From contig NW_026622841.1 of the NCBI RefSeq assembly GCF_023065955.2, forward strand, positions 21,697,501 through 21,761,500: a stretch of DNA of 64,000 nucleotides, given 5' to 3'. Numbering within the stretch: the stretch's first letter is position 1; every line of letters begins with the position of its first letter. This stretch comes from Ursus arctos (taxonomy: Eukaryota > Chordata > Mammalia > Carnivora > Ursidae). The notes under the pieces were generated by a model. That model was not told where the DNA came from. It did not search any database and saw nothing but the letters and a program-made list of their open reading frames with translations. Of the stretch, positions 13,011-25,419 are shown one piece after another. Made by a program: the position numbers and the translations under genes.

Positions 13011-15659
13011 AAGAATTCAAGAATGCTTAGCTTTGTAACATGAAGTAGGAAGCAAATCCTAATAATGAATATCCTCATTAGAAATAAAATACCCATTTGA
13101 AAATATGTATTTACTCTCCCTAGTTTCTATTCAGTAAACTGTGTAAGTTTCAAAGGATGATCTAAATTTTGAAATGTGATGCAATCAAACATGCCTCAAT
13201 GATCCCCGGTGATTGATTCCTCATTGTAAAGTCTGTCAGCTATTTGGGGGGGAAGAGAAAAGAATGTTTGAATTAAAAGTGAGTATGGTGTTAACATCAT
13301 TTAACCTGAAAAAGCAAAGCTTGGAGGAGGGAAATGACTGAGGGCACTATTCCAAAGATAAAATCCTACATGGTCTGCTTCCCTAAAAAGCACAGACAAG
13401 AGTAATAGAAGTTTTGAGTCATGAAGCAAAATGTAATCCTTGGTACGTATACCACAGAAGAAATCCACCACTTAAAAAATACAACCAAACTGCTCCATTG
13501 AAGAAGTCCACACGGTTACGCATAGTCATGTGTTTATTTTGCAGCCACTCTACACAGCTGAAAAATTGCTGATTTGTGGCCTCTGTTTATTTGTGAAAGC
13601 CCCCTTGGAAGCAGAACAGGACAAAACACAGCATCTTTGAGGCCCACATCACATGTTCCATTTGTTTTAGACTGTCACAAAACTGTTAGTTCACACTAGC
13701 TGTTGACTTTCATGAAGGGTTTTATTTCGGGGGGTGAAAAAACTTGCACATTTTTTGGAAAAAAAAAAAAAATTCTTGCCACTAAGCTGCCTCAATCCAC
13801 CTTCTGAGCCAGACTGATGTTGATACTGAATTCATATATCTTCTCCCATGAAACTCTTCCTCTGGCTGTGTTTACATTTTTAAAATTCTGTATCTTTTTC
13901 TCTCTGAAAAGCAAACCTCCACTGCCAGAGAGCCGGGTCATTGATTATAAGCCACAGGTGTGTTGTCAACACAATCAAACCCAGTGTGGGAATAGAGGTT
14001 CCTGCATCCCTAACAAGATAATGGTGTTAAGTACAGGTTTTTAGCAAAATGCACTGCATTTTCCATACAAACAACAAATTGTTTCCGATGGTTGCCTCTT
14101 CTTTCATCATCTCAGCTTTTTGTCATTCCATCCTCTAAGTGATCCCAAAGCTGCCCTGAGCTATACAAATTAAATTCAGTGCATGTGCCGAGGCTACATT
14201 GCTTCTTTGGTTCTATATTGTCAAAACACTTTGACGTCTAAACCGGAGGGTGACAATTGGGGATGGGGCAAAGGTGGAAAAAATGAATACCTATGTGCAC
14301 ATTTATTCACAGCTAAATCACACAAATATATCATGTCTCACACTTGTTAATAAATGTCAAGAAGTTTTGCTGCAAACAAACCTATACACACATAAGCGTT
14401 TATTTAGGCTCATTACCACGTAATAAACTGTATATGCCACTTTATAATATACCACTATAAAATAGCTCTAATCTCCAGGTGTAATGGCTGCTATCAACTC
14501 CAAAGGTCCCAAGGACATCTACCTATCCTTCAGTGTAGACAGAAAGCCATGTGGAATGGGTTAGACTAAAGCACTGTCCACACGGTAATCCAGCCAACGC
14601 ATGAACTCTCAAACAGTGCATTTGTGTTGTACAAGAGGGAATAAACTCACCCTGCCCTAAATGGCATTACCCAACTGCACAACCAACACTCAGAGGGTTT
14701 CCTCAGTGCTGTAGGTAAACAGAGTCCAGTACTGTGCAGAGCTTACTTTGATGAGGTAGTAAAGAAGGCTCAATTAGAAACATGTCCAGGGGTCTGCTAG
14801 ATAGTGTGAGCCCTTTTGGTAGCTGAAGGCGAAACAACTGAGTATAACTGACGTACAGCTCATCCCAGTACTTAATGGCTCAGAGCTTGGGAATCAGTCT
14901 GAGATATTCTGTGTTTTCCATCCTTTAGAGCAGAATTGTAAAAAGGAAAAAGTCCCCAAGTGAGTAGATGATTAGAAGGAGGGCATGATCAGAAAGGAAA
15001 ACAGTCCAAATACGGACCTTCCAGGAGTACCTCCTTATTCCTCAGCCTGGTCTACTGTATCAACAAAGCTTTGCCAGTTACACCCAGGGTGGGACTAGGC
15101 TGAAGTAGGTCAGGCACCCGGGGTGAAAAAGTTAAGGAGACTCTTATTCTCTAGGCCCTGAAACTCCATCAGATCCAAAATCTAATGCTGTGAGGAGACT
15201 AGTACAAAGCACAGAGATATCTGTTAGATTCAGTCAAACAGTTCTTTTCAGATCAATCCTATTTTCCTGCGATTCCATGATGATTGAACTCCATACATGG
15301 CCATGGCTGGTATATATCCAGGAAACAGCACATGGAGGAAGGAGATCTATTAGGAAGCCATCTTCCCGGGGCTACTGAACAATGTCAAGAATATAAGATG
15401 ATGAAAAAGGCCAAACAATTAAAATCATTACCAATTAAAGAGTACTTTTCTTCCTAAAAGCTCTTAGCAACTATTAACTAATTAAACTTCTCATTTAAAA
15501 AATTAGATTATATTTTAGGAGGTATCCAGAGTTCTCCTTACTTAAACATGCTTCACAAAATATAAATTAGCTCCAGAGTATTTAATAAAGCTTGCACAAT
15601 TTAAGTAGCACTTTCAATACTTAGCTCTAGAGGCAGAAGCACTATTTTTACTCTGGCAT
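13011..15659. other. Intron 1, long unrepetitive block
   Basis: About 2.6 kb without a repeat I recognise. Parts (13500-13730, 14040-14240, 15400-15560) have balanced composition and clustered TAATTA/ATTAA cores, as conserved non-coding elements often do. No exon-like frame. Confidence 0.5.
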
Positions 15660-15810
15660 TGCTGGATTTTATTCACTCATCCATTCATATAAGCAAACAC
15701 ACACAAATTACTTAGCACGGAGGCCCTGCTTCAATTGCTGGGAACATAAAAAAAAAAAAAAAAAGTTAAAATTCATGTTTCAAGAGGTGATAGTCTAGTA
15801 AGATAAAAAA
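15660..15810 (-). mobile_element. L2 LINE 3' end
   Basis: attcactcatccattcatat, cttcaattgctgggaacata and agaggtgatagtctagtaag fit the reverse L2 terminus, with a poly-A expansion in the middle. Confidence 0.5.
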
Positions 15811-16059
15811 ATAAGTCATCAAAACTCTGCTCCTTTCAACACTGCTAGAGTCTTCTCCAGTACCCTTGCAGAGGGCAGCCAGGGAGAAGGTGGCCAATCC
15901 TCCAATGAAGAGCTCTCTTTGTAACGGAGTTCACATCTGAGTAAAACTGTTCTACTGACTAACTGAACTCCTCCTTCCACCACACTCTGGAATGTTCTTT
16001 GTATCCCACTGTCTCTGTCTGATAGAGCTGCTTGAAACACTGTTTGGGAGTAAAAATCT

Positions 16060-16365
16060 CTCATCTATGGAACATAAGAACTAGGAAGATCAGTAGGGGA
16101 AGAAAGGGATAAAGAAAGGGGGGGGTAATCAGAAGGGGGAATGAAGCATGAGAGACTATGGACTCAGAAACAAACTGAGGGCTTCAGAGGGGAGGGGGCT
16201 GGGGGAATGGGATAGGCTGGTGATGGGTAGTAAGGAGGGCACGTATTACATGGTGCACTGGGTGTTATACGCAACTAATGAATCATCGAACTTTACATAA
16301 AAAACCAGGGATGTACTGTATGGTGATTAACATAATATAATAAAAAAACATCAAAAAAATGATTT
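16060..16365 (+). mobile_element. LINE-1 3' UTR end (carnivore type)
   Basis: Contains the carnivore L1 3' UTR motifs atgagagactatggactc, ggcacgtattacatggtgca, ctgggtgttatac and gatgtactgtatggtga, ending in an A-rich tail. Short repeats aaaaatctc at 16051-16059 and near 16366 may be the target duplication. A G-rich stretch is at 16189-16211. Confidence 0.93.
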
Positions 16366-18198
16366 AAAAAATCTCAAAAGAACACAAGCAGTGGTTTCCT
16401 TGAGACATTTTGGCATCTCATTTTTCCCCTTCACCCTCAAAAACTGGTATTTAAAATGGACAACCAATTTCCCCTACTCTTTAGTGATTTTCACCAAGTA
16501 TTACTCATTTCATTATTGTTTTCTGAGTTCATTTCTACTTTGATTCTTATCTATTACATTTTGAATTTTCGTGTGTGGCTACATTTGCTTTTCTACAATT
16601 ATCTCTATGTCTTGGGGTGAAACGAGGGAATTGACGTGAGATCCGCAATCCTATGATTCTTTTATTCCAATCATCTTCATGTAGTACGTACATATTTGTC
16701 CTGTACACACGTATCACAAAAACTCTTTCTATATAGTCAGACAATTACATTTGGGTTTCATTGAGATATATAGTCATGGAGGATCAATTCTGAACAGCAT
16801 CATGCATGAAAATAAATTATTTATTATTAAAAGAGCATCACCCTTAGGTTATAAGTGCCTTGCTAATATTTCAATACAGACCTTGTTTTCAACACATTTT
16901 TTTTCAGCACTGAGGATTAAAGGAAAAATAAATGTAACAAGCCAAGGAGAAAGGTCTCACACCTATACCCTGGTGATTTCCCCCACTTGCAAAGTATTTG
17001 GTGTCAGTGTTGTAATACCATGGAAACACCCAAGACTTCCTTCTTCTTTGATTACTCACCCACTCTTTTCTGTCTGCTCATTCACATAGGCACACTCAAC
17101 ACAAATGTTAATGTACACTTCTTTTGACCTCTATTCAGCCACTTCCAGATTACTGAAGGTTATCATTCTGAGAGAAAAGACCAACTATAGAACAATACTT
17201 AAGAGGATCTAAGTTGAAGAGAAAAGTCCATTTGCAAAGTTACAGAAATAAAACCAAGCAAAACAAAACAAAACAAAAACAAAGAATGACAGAAGTAGAA
17301 TTTAAACAGAATTGGGAAGCACCCGACATACTTTCTTATGGTGTTGAGATGGTTTTCTGAGAAGGAAAATTCCCCATCAGTACCACCATTTTCATCCTAG
17401 GAGGGACAAGGAAATTCCATCTCAGTTTTTCATGTAAAGAAACTGCACTGTAACCCTAAGAGAAAGACTTGTCATTCTTGATCTCAATGATGGTAGTTCA
17501 ACAGGTGGAAATACATTCAGAACTGGCCCTCACCAAGATAGATCCTTCCCACCATGCCAGGGATCAATGACAACAACAATTAACTTGTATCTGCATGATG
17601 ATGTGTGCTTTTCTGGGCACTGTCCAAATTTTATCTCACCTGTCTCCCATACCCCACCTTGCAGTGGAGGCAGGGCCAATAGCAGCATCTTCATTTTGCA
17701 AGTTCTAATATCTGGGTAACACAGCATGCAAGTCTGGGAGGTACCAGACTCTGAACCAAGACTAGAGCCTTTTCTATTCTACCTTCCAGAGTGAGTAAGT
17801 ACAAACTGTACAGAAAGATGTTCTTCACTTCACTGCAGGTGGTCTAATTCTTCAACAACCCAGTCACCATATCCAAAAGAGTGGGAAGCAGTCGCTCACC
17901 AACACTGTCCAGGGAGCACCTGTAAGTCTCAGCGACTCTGACTTGACAGTATTTTCTCAGGACGTACTTGCTGTGAGAGGCACTTCAGGGTGACAGGACC
18001 GTCGTCCCTGCAGAACCACACACAAGGAACTGAAGATACCGATTGAAACCTGCCAGTCTTTCTCAGGGTGGAGAGAACAACATTAAGAGCAAAGAAGGGC
18101 ATGCTTTCAAATTAAAAATTAATTTGTCTTCTTTCCCCCATCCATATGTCCCAATTGGCCTCTAAACTACTACTAAACAATTCTAAAAGAAATATAAA

Positions 18199-18254
18199 AA
18201 ACTAATGATGTACTATATGGTGAATAACATAAAATAAAAGTTTTTTTAAAAAAG
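18199..18254 (+). mobile_element. Very short LINE-1 3' end insertion
   Basis: Only about 56 bases, ctaatgatgtactatatggt and the A-rich tail, yet flanked by a 13-base duplication aaagaaatataaa at 18186-18198 and 18255-18267. This is an extreme 5' truncation. Confidence 0.88.
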
Positions 18255-18365
18255 AAAGAAATATAAAGAAGCACAGACCCTACATTACTGAGGGCATGCC
18301 CATACAGAACAAAGCAATAGAGATAAATCATTCAAGACACTAAAAAAAAATAATAATAATTTTAG

Positions 18366-18553
18366 GAGCACCTGGGTGGCTCAGTCATTAAGCATCTGTC
18401 TTCAGCTCCGGACGTGATCCCAGACTCCTGGAATCGGGATTGAGTCCCATGTCCGCCTCCCTGCCCAGCAGGGAGTCTGCTTCTCCCTCTCCTTTGGCCC
18501 CTGCTCATGCGCTCTCTTGCTCTCTCTTTCTCAAATAAATAAATCTTTAAAAT
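18366..18553 (+). mobile_element. Older carnivore SINE
   Basis: Head gagcacctgggtggctcagt, then the usual CT-rich body and aaataaataaatctttaaa tail. The 17-base duplication aataataataattttag is at 18349-18365 and 18554-18570. The body is the 'ggctcagt' general carnivore form rather than the bear form. Confidence 0.95.
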
Positions 18554-18609
18554 AATAATAATAATTTTAGAAATAAAACAGACTGTACTTCATGACTACT
18601 CCTCCAAGG

Positions 18610-18645
18610 GGTGTGTGTGTGTGTAAATATATATATATATATATA
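18610..18645. repeat. GT repeat followed by AT repeat
   Basis: (GT)7 at 18610-18624, then aa and (TA)n to about 18645. Confidence 0.92.
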
Positions 18646-18746
18646 AAATCAAGCTACAGGGTGTGCAGCCTCATAAGCTGTCATAAATTCTTTTCCTCTG
18701 GTTGCAGTCAAGAGCAGATTTAACCGAGTCTCAAACAGCAGGGTCT

Positions 18747-18777
<31 letters not shown>

Positions 18778-19621
18778 GGTCTGGAAACTGCAAAGTTCCC
18801 ATAACTACCAGAGCCTGTTTGCTTATTAGCAAGTTCACAGATGCCCACCATCTGGACTGAAACAACTCCTCCAAAGAAAAGGGAGACAAGAACAAAGCCT
18901 GTCTGATCAATACCTCTGTGACTCTGAGCAGCACAGACGGGCTTCCCTTACAGGAGGAGTACCTACAACTCCCACAGTATGCTGTCACACGCACAGACTT
19001 CTCTGTGTACAGCCAACATCAGTTCTATCCCTCAATGCCACCTTCTTGCTGATTTGGATTCAAAGGTACTCTTCGGATTCTCTGCGCCCAATCGATGTAC
19101 ATTGGAAGTAGTCTGTGTTAACTGGGAGAAGTAGCCAGGTCCTTAGGCACTGGGTCTGCTAAGCCAGCCTGAGACAGAACACAATCACCACCTTCAGGAT
19201 TGAGCCAAGAAAAAAGGAACACTGGCTCTGCTCAGGAAAGCCAAGCAAATAATAGGACAACAGGGATGCCAGATAGGCCTCCAGAGGGGACGAGACTGGA
19301 TCACACACCCCCACCGCCTTGCAGATCCCCTCCAAGGAAAAGAGCCCATTACTTCATAGTTAGTATTTTAAACAAAAGTTTAGAGAAGGAAAAATCACGA
19401 GTCAAATGGTATATTAATCATAAGCTATAATCTCTCCCTTCCACCCCATAAAGACACGGATGACAGACACTACAAAGGGTTCCGACGCTAATGTAGAAAA
19501 TTTAAACAATGCATAGATTTGTAAGAAGTTACATTCTGAGCAAACAATTCAATAAAGTGATACCTTAGGTCGTGCACGTGGGTTTGGTTTGCTCATGATG
19601 AAGAGATGAGAGCCTGGAATA

Positions 19622-19840
19622 AGAGTCAGCAAACTCTGGCCTGCAGGGTAAACCCAACTAGTTTTGTAAATAGTGTTTTGGAACAATACCACAGTCGTTT
19701 ATTTACTTATTGTCTGTGGTTGTTTCAGTGCTCTTATGGCAGAGGGGAGTGGCCGCTAACGAAGACTGTGTGGCCTTCAAAGCCTAAAATATTACTTTCT
19801 GGCCCTTTACAGAATGTGTTTGCAACCCCTGATCTAGAAC
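19622..19840. mobile_element. Non-autonomous DNA transposon remnant, family not named
   Basis: gagtcagcaaactctggcct, ttgtaaatagtgttttggaa, ttatttacttattgtctgtg, aaagcctaaaatattacttt, ggccctttacagaatgtgtt is a known mammalian repeat with imperfect inverted ends (gtcagcaaac at the left; caacccctga at the right). I recognise it but cannot name the family with confidence. Confidence 0.75.
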
Positions 19841-20410
19841 AGCTATAAACGTTGGAAAATGAGCACTTTCTCACAGATGAGTAACAGCTGACCACAGCAG
19901 GGAAGGACTCAGCTGCAGTCCAGCTTAGAATCCCTTTTGCCATGCCCCCTGTCACTCACTGTCCTCTGTCATCTTTCCTCCACTGCAACGTTCTCCTCTA
20001 ATACCTCGGACCATAAATCCCACCCAGACAATCAGGATTCACAGTAACATTCCAGACTGCAATTTCACTGGTCCTAGTACTCCCCATATCTTCATTTTGG
20101 ATGTGTTAAGATAGAGGAAAAGACCTATTTCCTTTCAACGATATTAGCACAGTTTTAACTAAATTTAACTTAATCAGTAATCACATGCTACTCATTCATC
20201 TCTTCCACTAAACAATAATCAAAGAATGTGTCTATGACCCACTACTGTATACCCCTCGCCTCAATACTCGATACATGAGTGAATTCATTAAAGGAATACA
20301 ATAATGTGAGCCACCTCATGGTCAATCACTGCTCTGCAGGGTTACACTAATACCTGACATTTGCATAGCACTCTACTTCCAAACCATGAAGCACTGAACA
20401 TCATCACCTT

Positions 20411-20603
20411 TTTTTTTTTTAAAGATTTTATTTATTTAGTTGACAGAGACATCCAGTGAGAGAGGGAACACAAGCAGGGAGAGTGGGAGAGGAAGAAGCA
20501 GGCTCCCAGCAGAGGAGCCTGATGTGGGGCTCGATCCCAGAACGCCAGGATCACGCCCTGAGCCGAAGGCAGACGCTTAACGACTGCGCCACCCAGGCGC
20601 CCC
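20411..20603 (-). mobile_element. Bear-type carnivore SINE
   Basis: Reverse SINE starting in poly-T and aaagattttatttatttag and ending gcgccacccaggcgcccc. The 16-base duplication tgaacatcatcacctt at 20395-20410 and 20604-20619 is perfect. Confidence 0.97.
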
Positions 20604-21404
20604 TGAACATCATCACCTTATGAATCTTCCCCAGACCAGACAGCAAGGAATGTGACAAGGAAACACATTTAAACAGAACTTACGATAGTACATTAACCTC
20701 TAGATATCTTTCAACTCAACCTATTTTCAAACACATCCTGTTTTTGTTTTTTAACATGTACTGTGTCCAGCAAAAACAAAAAATAAAAACAACCATGGGA
20801 TTGGTAAACTTTTTTTTCTTCTGAACTTTCAACACCTCTAAGGTTTTCCAGTTTGACATAAAAGGCATAAGTCCCCAAGTTTCTGTAGAAAAGAAAAAGT
20901 GGGAACACCAGCTTAAAAGGATCACCCAAGAGACTCATGCAATCTCACGGCCAGGAGTTACTGCTCAGCAAAGACACTGGGCGCTGCTTTAGATGAGCCA
21001 ACTCAGTTCCTACTGTTTTCCAAGCGTGCCCTTTCTCTGCCACTTCCACCCCTTATGCATACTAAGTAGGGCAAAACTAGGATCAGGGTTAAAAGATACA
21101 AAGAATTTTGATCAAGAGTAAAACAAAACCTTCTGGAGTAATTAATGCTCCAGAAGTGAGCAGGCAGGTACGGTAAGGCTATGGGCCCCTGTTGCTACAG
21201 GAATCAAGGAGTACGCTGGAAGACCTTTGAGAGGAATGTTACATAAAGGATTTTTTTTTTTCTCTTGACCAGGAGGCTCAACTAGTTGACTTTAAAGTTC
21301 ACATTCAACTCTTACAAATCACAGAACTGTGTTCACAATAGATTGTTAACTTTTTAAAAAATTACATAGGTATATATGATTCATTAACTATTAAATATAT
21401 ATAT

Positions 21405-21545
21405 ATCAAAATTTTAACAGTAATTCTTTGGGTCATGTAATTAAGAATGATCTATATATTTTTTCTATTTATCTTTTTTAAAGCTTTCTATATTGAACAC
21501 AATCACTTCAGTAAATAAGATAGAAACAATAAAAGTTTAAAAAAA
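21405..21545 (+). mobile_element. Ancient LINE-1 3' end (L1ME-like)
   Basis: Fits the old L1 terminus with ctatttatcttttttaaagc, tattgaacacaatcac and an A-rich end. Strongly diverged. Confidence 0.45.
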
Positions 21546-22050
21546 CATTAAAGAAATCATAAAATCAACCACCACCTATTATGTAACTTATTCTACAAAG
21601 ACCCCTCAGGTCACAAGAGCAATTAATGTTCTCTCCAAAGAACAGAGGCAATGATACATGCATGATATTTAAAAATAACAATAGAGTGGAGACTTAGCCC
21701 TCCAGCTGGTCTCATCTACTCTCAGAGCTGAAGTTACCACTGACATCTATGGGGCAGTGATTCAGGGAATACCAACTTGCTCAGGGGTCACAATTTAAAG
21801 AAGCCAGAACACAGGAGGAGTCTGGGGTTGTTGCAGGCCAGCAGATGGGGGAGCCATGTCAGCCAATCTAGCTGGCAGACTAGAGAATTCAAAGGTGACC
21901 CAGGACCTGGTGAGGGTGCATTTGGCCTTCCAATGTCACTGAGGGAAAGCCAATGTTGCTATCTCAGAAGTCAGACTTTTGGGAGCTGACTGGCAAAGGC
22001 AGCGGCTAATCAGAATGGATGAGATAGGGCATATGGGAGGCCCCAGGCAA

Positions 22051-22110
22051 CAAATATCTAAAATATTTTTTCACTGATACCAATCAGTGAAGAAATATTT
22101 TAGTATTTTG
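22051..22110. repeat. Near-perfect inverted repeat with 4-base loop
   Basis: Arms 22058-22078 and 22083-22103 are complementary at 20 of 21 positions, around loop acca. The pairing resumes after a 3x3 mismatch (caaa 22051-22054 with tttg 22107-22110). Either strand would fold into a strong hairpin. No transposon body surrounds it that I recognise; it may be a decayed small palindromic MITE or an intronic RNA hairpin. Confidence 0.85.
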
Positions 22111-23803
22111 GCAATCTGAACATCCATACTGGTTCCTGCTGACTGAATACCAACAATGGGTTTAAATAATTTGTTTAATCTCCCTATAGAACCTAATTCT
22201 CTTTCTTCTCCCCTGTGCCCTTTTTAGAAAGCTATCTCCTGGCTCTAGAACTCCTGGGAATTGCATCTTTGCCTGACAGATATTCCCAATGATAATAGAG
22301 TCTTCTTAGTCAAAGAAGACACAGTCTGAAGTGATGGGAAAGGGAGGTTTTGTGTCCAAAAAATAACTGTCAAGAATCTTTCAAGGAAAGAAATCTGTAC
22401 TGTATTCTTCATTGGCTGTGCGATATAAGAGAAAGGATAATGAGGAGTTTTGAAGGGTGTCCTTGTGAACCTCACTGCCACTTCCATGTTCTCATTTCAA
22501 AATATAAGAGTCCCACAAATAGAAACAGAACCAATTGATTGCATAATTTTGTTAATTGGTCTGAGCTGAAACTGATCTGAATACAGACCTCATGATGAGC
22601 TCTGAGTCTCCTATTAGACTGTACACCAGCAAAATAAATCCTTAGAAAGGCATCTATAAAGCAGCCTAAGTAAGTGGGGGGGTTTTGTTTTGTTTGTTAA
22701 TGTAGAAGCCTAAAAGAACAAAGAGTTTTGTTTGATCCTGTTCCTATGCCCCATCCTGCCCATACCAAAGATCATAAGGAAAGATTCCACTTTTCTTCTT
22801 CAGCATTTGATAACATTACAGCATTCCATTTTCCTTTCAGAGTCTTCTGATACTCTTAGTTTGAAGGGTTAACACACACTCAAAACAGAAACTCAATTAT
22901 AGGTTTTAGATGCTAAGAGAAAACAATAAAAACTATGGGCTAAATATAAAAAACCATTATGGAATTCAAATGTTCTCTCCCTAGCCTCCCCTTAGCAATT
23001 TATGAAAGTTCACTTATTGTAAATTGAACCATTCCTACCATTGCCCATGATCTTGTTTCCAACCAGATAACCAACCAATGCTCAGAATTAGAGTATAGAG
23101 AGATGTGCTATGGGAGATCTTGGCATAACTCCAAGGAAGAAATTGACCACTTATCAAAGGCAATGACATCCCAGCTCCCAGTAGGAAACAACCATCAAAT
23201 GATCTGTGGGAAGCAGAAATGCCTGGATAAATGTAGCTAACATAACTAAAAACCATCATTTGCCCATTCATAGGAATGACCAGGCTTCTACAAATAGGGA
23301 TGCCATCTTTGAAGAAAGGAACTCAGAGGCTGGGCCTAACAGTTCCAGATTTTGAGATGCTGCTTAACCTTTCCATCCTAAAACAGATTAGCTTTAGCTA
23401 GGAGAAGGTTTTCAAAATCAAAATGCCATACACAGCCAAGGGCATGTTTCTTCACTCACTCAAGAGTTTAATTACATTGTTCCTGGAAAGAAAGCAATGA
23501 TATCATGGAATAGCTGAACCACACATCTCAAGCTTAGAGTAATTCAAGGCCTGAAACTTCTAGGAGGTGGACAAGTCCATGAAAAATACCCCCAAATGCA
23601 TTATTTATAGGAAACTCAGCTTTGATTCATTAAAAAGAAAATCCAGTGCCTTCTAGTTTTTACTGTTTGATATTCATCATCTTTACAGGCCAAGTCAGTG
23701 GTATGACAGAAGGTGAGGTATGATTTCCCCTCCTCCCCAATATTTCTGCAATAAACCAGAGACAAAATTTTGTCAATCTGATGTTTCCCATTGACTTCAC
23801 TAC

Positions 23804-23832
<29 letters not shown>
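23804..23832. repeat. Poly-A, 29 bases
   Basis: A pure A run with no recognisable retroposon body upstream. Further long A/T runs are at 18757-18777 and 53521-53540. Confidence 0.9.
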
Positions 23833-23837
<5 letters not shown>

Positions 23838-24145
23838 TCAAGACTGCTTGAAAAGTAGAGACCCAAGTTTCAACTGAAAACCACACTTCTCAAGCATTGG
23901 ATAATCCATCATTCAAGGTTACGATATTTGCAATTTCCCAGATAACATCGGTCATCATCTAATCCATTTAAATACCGGACTAGCAATGGTAACTTAGTGA
24001 ACCAAAAAGAAACAGTGATTTGGAAAAGGAGAATCTGTTGAAGTTCAATTTAATGAAGATTTCCTTTTAACATCTCTCAACTTATTTCTCAACACCATTT
24101 CACCTCTAATAATATTTAGATTTGATGTTGTCAGTTTAATTCCGA

Positions 24146-24193
24146 TTGGCACCTTGGACGATGCTTTCTAACAAGACAAAGTCAAGGTGCCAA
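24146..24193. promoter_or_regulatory. Inverted repeat with NFI-like half sites
   Basis: ttggcaccttggac (24146-24159) faces gtcaaggtgccaa (24181-24193): 10 paired bases, one bulged G, then 3 more. Each arm carries TTGGCA, an NFI half site. It lies in an unrepetitive stretch of intron 1. Confidence 0.5.
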
Positions 24194-24941
24194 AGAAAAG
24201 GGCAATTAATTCTCATGCATTAAGAGAAGAAATCTGTGATATTTTAAAATCTGTTTGATAAAAATCAAAGAGAAATGATGACTTAATGGCACATGGTCAT
24301 GAGAGGAAATAAAGAGAAAACTAGCAATGCCTCTGTTTTCCTGCCTGCAGAGAGGTGATAGAATCTTTGGCTTAATGCACTGTCTTCCTGTGAAGTTATC
24401 ATAGCAGAAAAAGCCAACCTACATTTATTTCTACCTACATTCCAAGGGAAGCGCATCAATCGTTTCTTTGGTGCTTTCTGCACTATTGCATCATCACTAC
24501 TATAATCAAGCCCTAACTCGGGGATAGGAGCAAAGGAAAAATATTCCTGGTCTTTTCCTTCACACAGCTAATGGCTTCATTGTGATGAGGCTTCACATGC
24601 ATTAGCAAAATGACACCAAGCTGTACAGGACTCGAAAAAAAATTATTGGAATAAGAAGCATAATTCTTCAAACTACTGTGGCCATAACTGCCTTGGGACT
24701 TCAGAGGTAGAGGTGAGGGATATGTGGAGTGGCCTCATGAAGAGGACAGATGCCCTGAGACAGTTATTCTGACCTTGACAGTGTTTGATGAGTACCACGT
24801 GAGGCCCTGTGGAGCACATCTGGAAGTCACATGAAGGGGCTGTGGTGACACTGGCTGTTTCCCTAACAACACTGCTAATTTGTAAGCAACCCCAGTACTG
24901 AGAACACGACAGAGGTTTGAGTAGGCAGCATACTAGAACTA

Positions 24942-25115
24942 TAATGGTACTTCTCAAACTTGGACTCGCGCACCATCACAAAGACATCTTGTTAAAATGT
25001 CGATCCCAAATGAGCAGATCGGGGATGAAGCCTGAGTTTCTGCAGCTCAAAAAAGCTCCCCTGTGATGTTAATGTTGCTGGTGCCCAGGTCACTGTTTGA
25101 GAGACAAGCTGTTAG
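24942..25115 (+). mobile_element. MER5-type hAT DNA transposon remnant
   Basis: tacttctcaaacttggactc at the start, gtttctgcagctcaaaaaag and gtgatgttaatgttgctggt near the end, then tcactgtttgagag: a MER5A/B-like non-autonomous element. Confidence 0.85.
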
Positions 25116-25419
25116 AGAATAGTTGGCCATTTCTGAGAACCAGGAGCTAATGTATTTCCTTCCAAATGGAAAGAAGAAGACAGCCATGGCTAGTACTTGA
25201 CTCTCTCTTGGAGCTGCCTTGTGAAGACCATTTTCATCCTGAGCGCGTCCTCTCAATGATAAAGCAAATGCTTGAGGTTTTTTGTTTTGTTTTGTTGCTT
25301 TAAGATTTATCTATCTGCTAACTTGGTTTAAAAAAAAAAAAACACACAGCGCTCAGTATTTTAAGGGGACGCAAAAAGAAACATCCCTTTCTCCAATTCT
25401 CATAGTAATTACATGACAG

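Larger units (their letters stand above)
16375..19600. other. Intron 1, unique sequence around an L1 tip and a SINE
   Basis: Apart from the L1 tip at 18199 and the SINE at 18366, nothing is recognised. The 112-residue frame at 16751-17089 has no family resemblance. Confidence 0.5.
20620..24941. other. Intron 1, long low-repeat block
   Basis: Apart from a weak L1 end at 21405 and the inverted repeats at 22051 and 24146, this is unique sequence. 23880-24480 is the best-looking candidate for a conserved element by composition and TAATT cores. Confidence 0.5.

Noticed and set aside
16751..17089. 112-residue plus-strand frame
   Set aside because: Unique AT-rich intron sequence, no splice context and no family resemblance.
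18757..18777. Poly-A as the tail of a processed pseudogene
   Set aside because: No cDNA-like sequence or target duplication lies beside it; the same holds for 23804-23832.
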